The notes under the pieces: generated by a model
The model's input: only the letters and a program-made list of their open reading frames with translations
Told to the model about the DNA's origin: nothing
Databases searched by the model: none
Part shown: positions 20,518 through 32,533 of the stretch, piece after piece
Numbering within the stretch: position 1 is the stretch's first letter
How the letters are laid out: every line of letters begins with the position of its first letter
From: Dryocosmus kuriphilus
Taxonomy: Eukaryota > Arthropoda > Insecta > Hymenoptera > Cynipidae
Length of the DNA stretch: 64,000 bases
Reading direction: 5' to 3'
Assembly (NCBI GenBank): GCA_038277395.1
Contig: CM076193.1
Span: forward strand, 85,699,583 to 85,763,582
Program-made: the position numbers and the translations under genes

Positions 20518-22677
20518 AAATGCTTCCTCATACCTCATGCGTAAATAAATTATCTCTTAAGAAAAAATTGGCAACGGCAATCGCATCTGAAATTGTGTAT
20601 ATCCTAAAATTGAAAATAAAAGTAGGTCGCATTAATTTTTTTATTGGCTGGCTTTCATTTAAGATTGGCTCTGAAAATGATACGTTCGGCTAGATACATA
20701 CAAAGCTTGTTTCGATAACTTTCAACTTTTCCTTCAAAAATTAATATTTATTACCGCCTTTTACGAAAAATATATCATCATTTTTACAACTGCAAAGAAA
20801 AATTTTTTATGCTTGTGCGATTATATTTTTAAAAAAATTTAAGACTAAAAATTTGCTGAAGTCAGTGTTTTCACACGAGGGAAAATATTTTATGATGAAA
20901 CCAAAACTTAAATACAATAATGTCGAATTTCTGGAAATATGTTACCTCTGTACTGGGCGTACTTCCATGATTCGCTTTGTTTTTCGTTATCGCGATAGAT
21001 AATTGAGGAATATTTTGTTGGTACATCAGTTTTGTAGGCTGTTAAGGTCTTCAGAGTGGAAGGGAAACTCAAGTTTAAGGTTATGGTCATAATCGATAGC
21101 GCGCGAGTGCTCGTACATCGAAAAAAACAAGAGTTTTCGAATCTCATTCAATTTAATCCCGCACAACCAGTGAAAATTTTGTAAGTCGACTGAAATCGAC
21201 GATTGTCGACTTTAATGGAGACGACGCGGTTGACAAAATGGCTAGTGAGTATCGTGGCTGTGTTAAAAAGAAGTAAACAATAGTATATTCCTAGAAGAGG
21301 AACTTTTCCAAAAAGTGGCTTGAAAAAAATGATCTTTTTTGAAAGTATACCTTTTTTTTATAAAAATTACGAATCCGTTTGCGAAAGGCCGATTTTTATG
21401 CAATAAAATTGTTAAAAAGTGAAAAAATCGTGACTGACAGACGCGATCTGTTTTGAAGAATGAAGGACGAATCGCTGTGAAAAAAAGGTAGGACAATTTA
21501 CGAAAGTGGTTTTTAAGAATAAGTGGGCATTCATCTGACACTTTAAAATGATAGAAAAAGTTGACGCCACAATTGAGGTTAGGTTGCGATATTGACATCG
21601 GAAGTACGAAATCGATATAATGTATTTCGGTAGTATTAATCGAGATAATCGATATCCTTACGATGCATACACTAATTACTGTACAATGTCGTCTGCTAAT
21701 CTCATACTCGATTGTGCTCATGTAAATGTACTGTTTACTCATACTTCCCGAAAATTCAAACATGTTTTGCTGAACATAATAAAATTTGGAAAAAAGTTGT
21801 TTATTTCATAAGACTTCCGACTACAAGCGTGCTGGGTGTATAAGAACTTTATAAAAACCCGAAGCAATGGTACTTGGAAAGCTTTCCTAGGATTCAGTTT
21901 TTTTTTTTAAATCTGAAGCAATGGTACTTTAAAAGCTTCCTTCAGGTTTCATTTTTTTTTACAAAAACTTCCAGCAATGGTATTTGGAAAGCTTTTTGAA
22001 GTAACATTTCGAGTTGCGCACTTTCAGTTCTGTACCCCCCCCCCCCCCCCCAAAAAAAAACTTTTAAAATGTAAAAAAAAGTTTGGCGGCTTTACAGGTC
22101 AAAAAAATATTTTGGTCCATGTAGCTTACGTGTTTAAAAACTAACATTTTTGTCAAGTACATTAAGAAAAATCATTCATACTTTTACATGAAATCCAAAA
22201 ACATTATGCAACTCATTATTTACACTTTTTTATAAAAAGTGGTGATACCATAATGATGTGCATACGTTTTCATTTCACACTAGCGATCTTCGTTTTCGGA
22301 GGCTAATGACAAAATATAATGATTAACAGCACATTACAAATAAAATACTGAAACATGCTACGCAACAAATAACCCATTCTTCGGTCGTGGTTGATGGTAC
22401 AACTGGTGTTACTCCTTAGCTGATGTCTGACTGATATTTGATGTCCGTAGTACATTCGTTCGAGCTATAAATGACTTATTCGCGAAATCGCGTTGTGCGA
22501 GAGGAGTATTACATTAGTACTACGCAGAAAAGTTCCAAAAAGGCCCGACAACCCGCTTTTTTTTTAGAACTACTTACCTGTCACATTAATTATTAAGGAG
22601 TGCTGAGCATCAACAATGTAACAATCTAGCTTCGTACGTTCATTAATACACACAACATTCTATGCGTCTCTAAAGTG

Positions 22678-23036
22678 GAATGGAATGGAAGCTTCTAATG
22701 TGTCCCCTGAGGGTTTACATTGTTTTTTTGTATTTCTCCACTATTCCTTTGCACACCCCCCCCAAACACATACTTTGGTGGTGGGAGGGGGACCTACAGT
22801 TTAAGGTGGGTTCCGAACCACCAAGGACAACGGCTTAAAGTACTTAGAGAAACTTTTTCTCTAGAGGTACCGGCGCCACGATATACCGGAGATGAACAAC
22901 TCCCTTGTTAGGCAAGTGTTCACCGCGTGTGCCGCCGAGGTTCTTCCAGAGTGCGAGGCGGGAATCGAACCCGCAAGCCGAAGGAGTGGGTCTAAAGGCC
23001 TACACGCCTTAGCCCCCACGACCATCGTCCCACTCT
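22678..23036 (-). mobile_element. tRNA-derived SINE with 13-bp target duplication
   Basis: On the minus strand the ~359-bp element begins with a tRNA-like head: TGGTCGTGGGGGCTAAGG as an A-box region and GGTTCGATTCC, an exact B box, followed by CCGCCTCGCACTC. The body is unique, and the tail ends in CCATTCCATTCC. CGTCTCTAAAGTG stands on both sides (22665-22677 and 23037-23049). The same host sequence without insertion is present at 25335-25347 in the neighbouring direct repeat, so both filled and empty sites are in this window. Transcription would be by RNA polymerase III, with movement depending on a LINE. Confidence 0.85.
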
Positions 23037-23049
23037 CGTCTCTAAAGTG

Positions 23050-23700
23050 AAAACACATAATAAAAGAACTAAAATTATAGCACAAAAATTGACTCTAATA
23101 CATGGGAAACACAGGGAAAGTTGTCTCAAATGATGAAGTCGCCTTATTGCAATAATAAGATATCTGATGAGGAATCTTTTCCTGGAGAGAATCTGTTTAC
23201 GTACGAGTTAATCTAGGAAAAAAATTCCATTATGACAGAAGCGCGAATGGAAGCAATGAAAGATTTCTAACACTACATTTACTCCAAATTAGAGCGGAAA
23301 TGTTGATCTTCCCGATTGTAGAATCTGTACAGACAAACAAAAAGCGAGTTGTCGGGCCTTTTTGGAACTTTTCTGTATGGTACTAATGTTTCAGTATTTT
23401 ATTTGTAATGTGCTGTTAATCATTATATTTCGTCATTAGCCTCCGAAAACGAAGATCGTGAATATTTATAAGTTTCAAATGGAAAAACTTTTTTTGCACA
23501 TTTCTGAAAATAAACAGAGTGTTTGCAAATATCAAAAATGAAAAAAGAATATTACAAAAAAACTAGTCAACCGTAGCGGAACGTCTGGAAAATGCTAAAG
23601 CATAGGAAATATATTATTGAATTTCAAATTATTATAATAATAATTTAAGATGTATGAAAGTAAAGGATGGTTTAATTTCGTTGTTTAACTTATTATTGTA

Positions 23701-23772
<72 letters not shown>

Positions 23773-25640
23773 GATAACGAATTAAAAATATACACATTTT
23801 TATACAATATATGAAATTAATTTTCATTATCAGATGGGTGATCAGTCAATTCTGTAATAGTAGCAGTCGACGATGTGTTAATCCGTAAATTCAGTGATAG
23901 CAACATTAGATGCTGTGTTAGATGGCACAACAGTGACAACTGGATGCTGGTACCTAAAATATGTGACAAACGTTTTAGAAACGACGTCGTTCAGATACCT
24001 GGAAAAGACGCCGTGCACGCACACATACAAAGCAGTCTGCTGCGAGGAGAATGGAGAGCAGAGCCGTCTGTAAGTGTACGTGCGAAGTTACTATACCTAC
24101 CGATACGCGAGATTGTGTGCTGTGTAGAGCACGAGAGTGTGCGTGCTTTGTGTCAGCTTCAACCCGCACGGCTCGAAGTTACTACCCATGCGCCACTAAA
24201 TGCTTTCGCATTAACAAGGTATTTTTTCTCATTATCTAGTCGGTCTCATCGGGCCCAAGATCAGACACTAGCCAGCTCTTCATGACCGTCAATTTTCCAA
24301 GCGTCAAATGGAAAACCTTTTCTTGCACATTTCCAAAAATAAGCAGGGTGATTGAAAATAAACAAAATGAAAAATGAATTTTGCAAAAAAGGCATTTTTA
24401 CCTTATCACCAAACGGTCTTTGTTTCCTTATAGTACAAAAATTATCAGAAACATATTGTTACAGATTAAAATAAATTGTATTAAAATATGAAACAGGTTG
24501 ATTTAAAACAATATTTTATGCAATTATAGTGGGTGCAGTGAATAAGCGATCCTCTTTTGAAGTTAGCAATAAATTCTAATATTCGGTAGTCTAGTGTGGG
24601 TAGTGTGTGCGTGATTTACACTAAGGCGGTTATTATTTCCTATTTTCTTATTTATTTATGTACCTCTGACTGAAGTTTCTACCTAGGCCAGATACCATGG
24701 CAAAATGTGGGTTATAATGCGGGTTTTGCACTAAAAGATGAATCTGCGATGGAAAGGCACGGAAGACAAGGAAAACAAAATTATAATCTAGATTTCGACA
24801 GCGTACCCAATCTCGACTCGTTTCATCTGTCAAAGAAGCAGGCTTTCCTGATAAAAAGAATCTCATATTGAAAAGAGACATATATTCAGAACAGGTTAAC
24901 CCCCCAAAAAAACTTTTCAAAAGTAAAAAAAGTTTGGCGGCTCTACAGGTCAAAAAATATTTTGCTCCATGTAGCTTACGTGTTTAAAAACTAACATTTT
25001 TATCAAGCACATTCAGAAAAATCATTCATACTTTAACATGAAATGCAAAAACATTATGCAATTCACATTTTACATTTTTTTTTACAAAAAGTAGTGATAC
25101 CATAATGAAGGGCATAGTTTTTCATTTCACATTATTTAATGCCCGTAGCACATTCATTCCAACCATAAATGACTTATTCGCCACATCATACTGTGTGAGA
25201 GGAGTATTACATTAGTACTACACAGAAAAGTTCCAACAAGGCTCACTTGTCACATTAATTATTAAGAAGTGTTGTGCATCAACAATGTAACAATCTAGCT
25301 TCGTACGTTCATTTAATACACACAACATTCTATGCGTCTCTAAAGTGAAGATACATAATAAAAGAACTAAAATTATAGCGCAAAAATTGACTCTAATACA
25401 TGAGATACACAGGAAAAGTTGCCTCAAATGATGAAGTCGCCTTATCGTAATAATTAGGTATCTGATGAGGAATCTTTTCCTGAAGAGCATCTGTTTACGT
25501 ACGAGTTAATCTATGAAAAAAATTCCATTATGACAGAAGAGCGAATAGAAGCAATGAAAGATTTCTAACACTACATTTACGCTAAATTATAGCGGAAATG
25601 TTGATTTTCCCGATTGTAGAATTATTGTAGAATCTATACA
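23050..25640. repeat. Interior direct and inverted repeats of the foldback element
   Basis: 22575-23340 (minus the SINE) and 25245-25640 are direct copies, sharing GTCACATTAATTATTAAG and AATGATGAAGTCGCCTTAT. 23380-23470 is an inverted copy of about 22270-22360. 23475-23560 and 24304-24390 share TCAAATGGAAAA...TTGCACATTTC. 24900-25145 repeats the left-arm segment around 22030-22280. The pattern is two copies of one hairpin unit in tandem, separated by ~1.3 kb of unrelated sequence (23560-24890) in which I see no gene. Confidence 0.55.
23705..23769. repeat. (TA)n microsatellite
   Basis: About 32 TA units, almost uninterrupted. Confidence 0.95.
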
Positions 25641-26226
25641 GACATACAAAAAGCGGGTTGTCGGGCCTTTTTGGAACTTTTCTGCGTAGTACTAATGTAA
25701 TACTCCCCCCCTCACACAACACGATGTCGCGAATAAGTCATTTATAGCTCGAAAAAATGTACTATGGATATCAACTATCAGTCAGACATCAACTAAAGAG
25801 TAACACAACAGTTGTACCATTAACCACGACTGAAGAATGGGTTGTTATTTTTTGCGTAGCATGTTTCAGTATTGTATTTGTAATGTGCTATTAATCATTA
25901 TATTTCGACATTAGCCTCCGAAAACAATGATCGTTAATGTGAAATTAAAACGTATGCCCGTTATTATGGTATCACTACTTTTTGTAAAAAAATGTAAAAT
26001 ATGAATTGCATAATGTTTTTGCATTTCACGTTGAAGTATGCATGATTTTTCTTAATGTGCTTGATAAAAATGTTAGTTTTTAAACACGTAGGCTACATGG
26101 ACCAAAATATTTTTTGACCTGTAAAGTCGCCAAACTTTTTTTCACTTAAAAAAAAAAAATTGCGGGGGGAGGGCATATCACTCCTTTTTGTTGAAATAAT
26201 TCTACTTCAATGCTTATTTTGATTAG

Positions 26227-26641
26227 TTACTTTCTGACGTATAAATATGTAAGATCCTTTCGCTGATCTTGGCCAAGATACTTTAGTATAACGCTTTGAT
26301 CGTCTACCTCCCACATTGTTTTATTCCTATAAATGTGTTTTAAAATCGTTGTATATAATGCGCTTCATGTAATCGCGTTCCATGGTGAAGAATCACATCT
26401 ACCATTTTATACGATGTTCCTGTAATTTTATGAACATCATCATGAACACCTTTGATTAAACATTTATCTAATTTCTGCGCAACATTTGTATTACAATCAA
26501 ATTCCGCTATGAGAAGACATAGAATAATTATGTCTTCAGCAGAAGCTATTTCTGGAGTTTGCTAAATTCCAAGTCCTGAACACGCGGAGCATTTTCCGTC
26601 TTCTATCTTCCGGTATCTAAAATCTTCATCGAAGTGCGCAA
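26227..26641 (-). pseudogene. C-terminal remnant of a ubiquitin-specific-protease-like gene
   Basis: Reading leftwards from 26641, a frame with one stop gives about 100 residues, including a CSAC pair, SYKMVDVILHHGTRLHEAHY and QRF. After a frameshift it ends with MWEVDDQSVILKYL and a stop at 26229-26227. Order and spacing (hydrophobic strand, His-Gly-Thr, His-Tyr, then Trp-x2-Asp-Asp-x2-Val, then the C-terminus) match the His-box end of peptidase C19 deubiquitinases, where the usual GHY is AHY here. The Cys-box part is absent, and the left arm of the element lacks the whole segment. The family call is by pattern only; another HY-containing protein is possible. Confidence 0.45.
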
Positions 26642-27894
26642 CTCGAAATGTCACTTTAAAAAGCTTTTCCAGTACCATTGCTGCACGTTTTTCTAAAAAA
26701 AAAATGTAACCTGAAGAAAGCTTTTAAAGTACCATTGCTTCAGGTTACACCCAACATACTTGTAGTCGGAAATCTAATGAAATAAACAACTTTTTTCCAA
26801 ATTTTATTATTTTCAACAAAACGTTTGAATTTTCGGGAAACAAGAGTAAACAGTACATTTACATGAGCACAATCGAATACGAGATTAGCAGACGACATTG
26901 TACAGTAATTTGTGGATGCGTCGTAAGGATATCGATTATCTCGATTAATACTATCGAAATACATTATATCGATTTCGAACTTCCGATGTCAACATCGCAA
27001 CCTAAACTCAATTGTGACGTCAACTTTCTCTATCCTTACGTGAAATAAATCATTTTAAAGTGTCAGATGAATGCCCAGTCATTCTTAAAAACCAATTTGG
27101 TAAACTGTCCTCCCTTTTTTTCGCAGCGATTCGTCCTTCATTTTTCAAAATAGGTCTGACAGTCACGAATTTTTCACTTTTTAACAACTGCGATGCACCT
27201 CTTCTCGACAAAAAGTAAAAACATAAAAATGAGCGACAATAACGAAAAACAAAGCGAATCATCGAAGCACGACCAGTACAGAAGTAACATATTTTCAGTA
27301 ATTCGAAGTTATTATATGTAAAGTTTTGGATTCATCATAAAATATTTTCCCTCGTGTGAAAACATTGACTTCAGCAAATTTGTATTCTTCGATTTTTCCT
27401 TGAAATATAATCGCACAAGCATATAAAATTTTTCTTTGATGTTGTAAAAATAATGATATATTTTTCGTAAAAGACGGTAAGAAATATTAATTTTTGAAGA
27501 AAAAGTTTAAAGTTTATTGAAATAAACGTTGTATATATTTAACCTATCGTAACATTTTCAGAGCCAATCTTAAATGAAACCTAACCAATAAAAAAATTAA
27601 TGGAACCTATTACGTCACAATTTGGGAGCTGGTCGAGTAACAACGCCTCTACCGGAATTGTGATTGCAACGGAAAATTTTCTCTGTCAATGACCGCTTGG
27701 CTCCAAGAGTCATTTCGCGTCACACGCGCGAAGATGATTCTTTACAAAGTAGCCGAACGCCAGAATGCGCGGCTGCGATTGGCTAATACACACAGTCACT
27801 CGTGCATGTGCGAACTGTTCAAGAAAAAGAAGGGTGGGTCTCTTTCATTGACCTGAAAACCCGCCAAAGAAATTCAACCGAATTTTCTGATACA

Positions 27895-28189
27895 ATATTA
27901 CAAAATTTTTAAATCTATTAATTTCCCTTATACGAGCCATTTACTTTGTATATTATTTAAATTCCGGCCCCAAAACCGATTCAAGATTCTATTTAGCGTT
28001 GAAACTATATCGGGTTCACTAACAAACATAATATAGGGAACATAAAATAAACTTGTTACGTAACATCCTTACTCTTTTATGGAAAGATACCGTTCTTTTT
28101 AATTGATCCAATTATTAATTGTTTAATAGATAATTATATTTGGCAATTAGGGTCTATATTTACTGAAAAAATAACTAGAGTATATATCT
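27895..28189. other. AT-rich spacer between two elements
   Basis: Nothing recognised. Confidence 0.35.
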
Positions 28190-28198
28190 TGAAATTCC

Positions 28199-28239
28199 GG
28201 CAAACGTTTCGACCTCGTATAGGGGTCCTTCCCAGTGCC
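28199..28239 (-). ncRNA. Decayed hammerhead-ribozyme-like motif, left flank of the Penelope element
   Basis: On the minus strand: GGCA, then CTGGGAAG in place of the CTGANGA core, then GACC-CCTATACGA-GGTC (stem II with loop), then GAAAC, then GTTTGCC. GGCA can pair with TGCC as stem I, and stem III is only the tiny self-complementary AAACGTTT, the arrangement described for hammerheads of Penelope-like elements that are thought to act as dimers. The first core block carries A-to-G changes, so this copy is probably inactive. Confidence 0.5.
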
Positions 28240-28427
28240 AAGTAAATATATATACAATGTTACAATTAAAATTACCTATTAATACGTAATAAATATCATG
28301 CAGTGTGAGTGTGTAAATATGTAAAATGAGAGTGTGTATACTTGCTGTCTCTCCTCCTCTCTTTAATCTCCTTTCCCTCTATGTGTGAAGTGTTAGATTA
28401 AACATCGCGAATACGATATGCGGGGTA

Positions 28428-29394
28428 ATGAATTCAGGTTTCGCTGAAAAATCGAGACTCATTCAACCCTTGAAAGAAATTAAGGAGGCCGAAAAGTTTT
28501 CTAAAGATAACCCGGATATCATCTTTACGAAAGCTGATAAAGGTCACGTGACAGTCATGATGAAAAGAGACGATTATGACATGAAAGTTAACGAATTGCT
28601 GCAAGATGGCAAGACCTACGTTCTGAGAAATAAAGACACGAGTAAAAAAATTGCAAGGGAGGTTACCAAATTAGTGAAGAAATGGGAGTCGGGGAAATAT
28701 ATTAACGAACTCACCGCGAATTGTCTTATGGTTCCTCATGCTCAACCTTCTAGATTTTATGGCCTTCCAAAAATTCATAAGTTAGGTAGTTAGGTACCCT
28801 GCTTAGACCGATCGTTTCTTATGCAGGTACCGGAACTTATAATTTGGCTGCATTTATCAAAAATCTCATATCCAAGAACATTGTTGCTCCTAAATCGAGA
28901 GTGCTTAACAGCTTCGATTTAGTGAAAAAAGTGGGACAAATAAGATCCCAGATAATCACGTTTTTGCATCCCTGGATGTCGTAGCGCTGTTTACAAACGT
29001 AGCGAGAGAAAAGTCAGTCTTATCGGTCCAGAGGAGATGGGACCAAATCCGCGAAAAAACTAAAATTCCTTGGGATGATTTTGAAGAGGGACTTAGATTA
29101 TGTCTCGATGGTGCCGATTTCAATTTTAGCATACATCGTCATGGATGACTTAGAACAAATAACCTTGCCACAATTAGGGTTCCAAGTACCGATGTAATTT
29201 AGATGTGTCGATGACATTTTAGTAGCGCTCCCTGAAAACGAAATAGACCACGTTTTACAAGTTTTTAATTCCAACGATTTTGGTATTAAATTCACGCTTG
29301 AAAAAGAAGAAAATATGGAGCTAAATTTCCTAGACGTGATACTTCATAGGATCGACAATCGAAAAATAATATGCAATTGATATTGCAAAACAAT
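28428..29394 (+). pseudogene. Penelope-like reverse transcriptase, broken
   Basis: The frame 28428-28793 carries NPDIIFTKADKGHVTVMM and FYGLPKIHKLG, the N-terminal block of Penelope RTs. After frameshifts, RPIVSYAGTGTYNLA follows, then SLDVVALFTNV (motif A, catalytic Asp present, about 28970-29005). A deletion removes motif B (the PMGSP region). Motif C then appears as FRCVDDILVALP near 29195-29232, followed by INFLDV-like NFLDVILHR. Penelope RTs resemble telomerase RT and work with a GIY-YIG endonuclease in the same protein. At least four frame changes and the missing motif B make this copy dead. Confidence 0.85.
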
Positions 29395-29482
29395 GCAACG
29401 TGATCAGGTAGATGTTTAAACTCTGATACAAAACACCCTATAAAATACAAAAAAGTGTGATTTTAATACGGTAGATAGAGCA

Positions 29483-30116
29483 TTGTTACTGTCCGACAAG
29501 CAATTTCATCATGATAATTCGCGATTGGTTGAGGACACACTGATTGATAATTTTTATCCGCAACAATTTATTAGAGAAAATATAAATCTCAGATTAAATG
29601 CTCTGGCACAAAAAGAACAACGTATCGCTGATAAAAGAATGCAAAATGTCGAAAATATATCTTACATTAGTATTCCTTACGTACAGGGATTATCTGAACG
29701 GATCGCGAGAATTTTCAGAAATTATGATATAATTACAGCGTTTAAAAATAAGAGAGACCTTACAACCGTCTTAAGACCGACCAAAGATAAATTAAATCGT
29801 TTGGACAACCTTAATGTTGTTTACGGTATATGGTGCAAAGGTCAGAATTGTAAAGCAGTTTATATCGGTCAAAGGAAAAGTCCTTTAGGCGTTAGGGTTA
29901 AAGAACATACAAAGGATAAAATAACGAACCTAATAGGCAAACCGCGCTCACGGAACATATAATACAAAAGGACCACCCTTTCGATTTTGAAAATGCCATC
30001 TTCGTAAACCTTTGGTACTTGAAATGTCACATGGCTGCTAATAAAAATGCAGTTAATTTGAGAATGTATGTGGAAAAACTTTCTAAAATCTATGATCCTA
30101 TCATAAAAAGGAAATA
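29483..30116 (+). pseudogene. Penelope-like GIY-YIG endonuclease, frameshifted
   Basis: The 159-codon frame to 29962 contains a connector region and then VVYGIWC...VYIGQ, the GIY and YIG halves of the nuclease, with a CKGQNC cysteine pair between them as in Penelope elements, and RVKEHTKD with the conserved Arg and the His-Glu-type site. After a frameshift near 29945 the match continues (TEHIIQKDHPFDFENA) to a stop near 30116. The enzyme would nick target DNA for insertion. Confidence 0.85.
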
Positions 30117-30423
30117 ATTTTCATGGAAACGAGGTCGCTTACCCCATAAGAACTTGCCTGCGTCGGCCCGAGAGTACGGGTTGGTTTGCAGACGTGGGAG
30201 AGATGCTTAGGTGACTCACAGGTACAGCTCCGCTCTTTTTTAACTTCCGATCTAATTTTGAAGAGAATCATAAAAAATATATGGTCTCTGAAAGGTCGCT
30301 CCATCCATAAGAATACGGTCCTCTTAGCACAGCGGTTGTCTTTTCACGAAATTATTGAGAAAAATTTGTGCTTTGAAAAAATAATTTCACAATTGTTTTC
30401 AACTTTCTTGATTAAATTCTTTT

Positions 30424-30705
30424 GAACTCGAACTATTGTGTGTGTATTAGTTTTGTGGAGGTGTCTATGTATTCTCATCTTGTGATTTTTCCTATAATAC
30501 TTCGGCCAAACGGACTTCATGCATAGAGTCAAAGGAGGTTAAAGAGAGAAGGAGAGTTTTAACTTTCTCATTTGACTTCTTTCAAACTCAGATTATTGTG
30601 TGTGTATTAGTTTTGTGGAAGTGTGTGGGTGTTCTCAACCTGAGATTAAAGCATATACTACTTCGGCCAAACGGACTTAACACATAGAGGGAAAGAAGAT
30701 TAAAG
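30424..30705. repeat. Two ~160-bp direct repeats in the 3' flank of the Penelope element
   Basis: Both copies hold ATTGTGTGTGTATTAGTTTT, ACTTCGGCCAAACGGACTT and a TTAAAGAGAGAAGGAGA end. The copies begin at about 30424 and 30584. Confidence 0.7.
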
Positions 30706-30825
30706 AGAGAAGGAGACAGCAAGTTTTACACACCCTCATTTTACATATTTACACAATCACACTGCATGGTTTTTATTACGCATTAATAGGTAATTTTAAT
30801 TATAACATTGTATATATATTTACTT

Positions 30826-30860
30826 GGCACTGAGGAGGAACCCTATCCGAGGTCGAAACG
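30826..30860 (+). ncRNA. Decayed hammerhead-ribozyme-like motif, right flank of the Penelope element
   Basis: Plus strand: GGCA, CTGAGGA (fits the CTGANGA core), a stem II region GGAACCCTATCCGAGGTC, then GAAACG. The GTTTGCC part seen in the left copy is replaced by AAACAATAA, so stem I is lost. The two copies together show the full layout, each broken in a different place. The orientation is inverted relative to the left copy, as are the flanks. Confidence 0.5.
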
Positions 30861-30880
30861 AAACAATAAAATAGTTACCT

Positions 30881-32097
30881 TTGATAAAATTTTTTCTGAC
30901 TTATTCCGGAATTTTTAAATTCCTTTTCCGATAAACTTCCATGCTTTAATGCACTTATCTATGCATTTGACGTCTCGTCGACAAACATCTAACCTCTTTG
31001 TCGCGTTTTTCTTCATCACAGCTATTGTATTTTTTTCTTTTCTTACCTATAAATGCTGGAATCCGAAAAACCGATACATCCTCTTTACAAGAATCAGTCG
31101 AACAGACCCACAACAGAGCATGATCGCAGTTTCATCTTAATTAAAATCAATCGGTAATTTTTATGCCATAAGAAATGCATTAGGCACGTGGGCTTGTTTT
31201 CCCCTCAGCACTTTGCGCGGTGAATGTTTTCTCAACGTCTTGTGGAAGTGAAAATACCTAATTGCAAACGTTTCATGACGCTCTTTTTCAACTTTCAGGA
31301 AGAATGCGGAAGTTTCTAGACTATTTATAAATAACAGGTGAAGGAACCTATTGTGAATACATTAGGAGCCGTTCATATATTTGCTTCTTCTTTTTAAAGC
31401 GGGTTTGGGGTTGTGGTTGGAGAATGAAACTGCATCTCGAACTGCATCCAAGAAGAAAACATATCGTTCATTTATTGGAATGCTCGGTCTGAATGTGTTG
31501 GTTTCAACGAGGATGGAGCGTGGTACATCTAGTCAATAGTATATCTACATTTTTTCCAGAAGAGTAGTACTATATTTGAGTGGAATTTTAAAATTGTTGA
31601 AAAAAAATATATAAAGCCAAGCTTATTTAGTTTCTCGGGCAGCATTATTATTTTAAAATTGCAAAAAGTACAATCTATACCCATATCAATCAGGAATGCG
31701 CCTTCTTTTTGCCATTTCAATAATGAGCCAAATTAAAGTAATTTCAATAATTCGCCGAAACAAGAAGTGAAACAAGCAAGAAAAAAATGTGGCCATCGCG
31801 GGAGAGCCGACAAGCGCGAAGCTCAAAAATGATTGTTATGGAATTTTTATTATTTTTTAGAAGAATACTTCATGGTGAATTCGTATAAAAGCTATTCGGT
31901 TTCATAACACTTCTATAAAAATTGAATATATATTTTGATTAAAAAAAAAAATTCGTAGAATTTCGTATTTCGGTATATTACAATAATTTGTAGACATATA
32001 TTTAGACATGAATATTATAGAATAAGAATGGAGAGAGAGGGAGCCAGATAGACAAGGACAGATACACACAGTAAAGGAAACACGAGGTAGTAAGAGA
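30881..32097. other. Unassigned AT-rich region
   Basis: No gene, repeat or element recognised. Confidence 0.35.
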
Positions 32098-32130
32098 CAG
32101 ACAGACAGACAGAGAGAGAGAGAGAGAGAT
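32098..32130. repeat. (CAGA)n/(GA)n microsatellite
   Basis: ACAGACAGACAG runs into a GA repeat. Confidence 0.9.
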
Positions 32131-32451
32131 TATGCATTGCGTGTCTCTTTGTAACACACAGCGCCTCGTATACTTGTGTCTCGTTGTAATGTGGCAAAAG
32201 TAAATTTCCAAAGAAGCTCTAAAATATGAATGAAAGAAAACATGACCACTGCTATCCGTTGCCTGCGTTGTAGGTGCTATATTTATTTTTTTTTGCGGCA
32301 CAACATATTGTTCAGCAGATTCGTCAATTTCATCACTCTCCTTTTCACTTTCCGACATATTTTGACGAAACCGCACTTACTTATTTGACAACGCAATGTA
32401 TTCCCGAATACGTCGACTTCTCTACTGATGCAGCAACGAGTTAGTGTGTGT

Positions 32452-32452
<1 letters not shown>

Positions 32453-32530
<78 letters not shown>
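32453..32530. repeat. (TG)n microsatellite
   Basis: About 36 TG units, nearly pure; the long frames on both strands through it are by-products. Confidence 0.95.

Positions 32531-32533
<3 letters not shown>

Larger units (their letters stand above)
20141..27894. mobile_element. 7.75-kb foldback-type element with ~2.3-kb inverted arms
   Basis: The ends are inverted copies: TGTATCAGAAAATTCGG at 20141 and its reverse complement ending at 27894. The match continues inwards through 20141-22563 and 25642-27894 with small and large indels. The left arm has an extra ~170 bp around 20440-20620 and lacks the ~480 bp that carries the protease-like pseudogene in the right arm. The middle (22575-25640) contains a second layer of direct and inverted repeats plus a SINE. 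If the first T is left out, AAT flanks both sides, but a 3-bp match is weak evidence of a target duplication. Confidence 0.65.
28190..30880 (+). mobile_element. Penelope-like element flanked by inverted terminal segments
   Basis: The coding remnants (28428-30116) lie between two segments that are inverted copies of each other, about 28190-28395 and about 30683-30870. They share GAGGTCGAAACG, ACTTGGCACTG, ACATTGTATATATATTTAC and a GGAGACAGCAAG-type block. Such inverted, LTR-like flanks are typical of Penelope-like elements. The element is inactive: stops, frameshifts and loss of RT motif B. Confidence 0.8.

Noticed and set aside
20908..21763. Minus-strand frames of 79 and 166 aa in the foldback left arm
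   Set aside because: No recognisable motif, AT-driven composition, and the mirrored right arm does not keep the frame.
24648..24953. 101-aa minus-strand frame between interior repeats of the foldback element
   Set aside because: It crosses a repeat boundary and shows no motif on either strand.
32002..32376. 124-aa minus-strand frame with an acidic start (MSESEKESDEIDESAEQ after an upstream Met)
   Set aside because: The start looks protein-like and could be a host exon, but the frame soon enters CAGA/GA simple repeat and I see no second exon or convincing splice context. Left uncalled.
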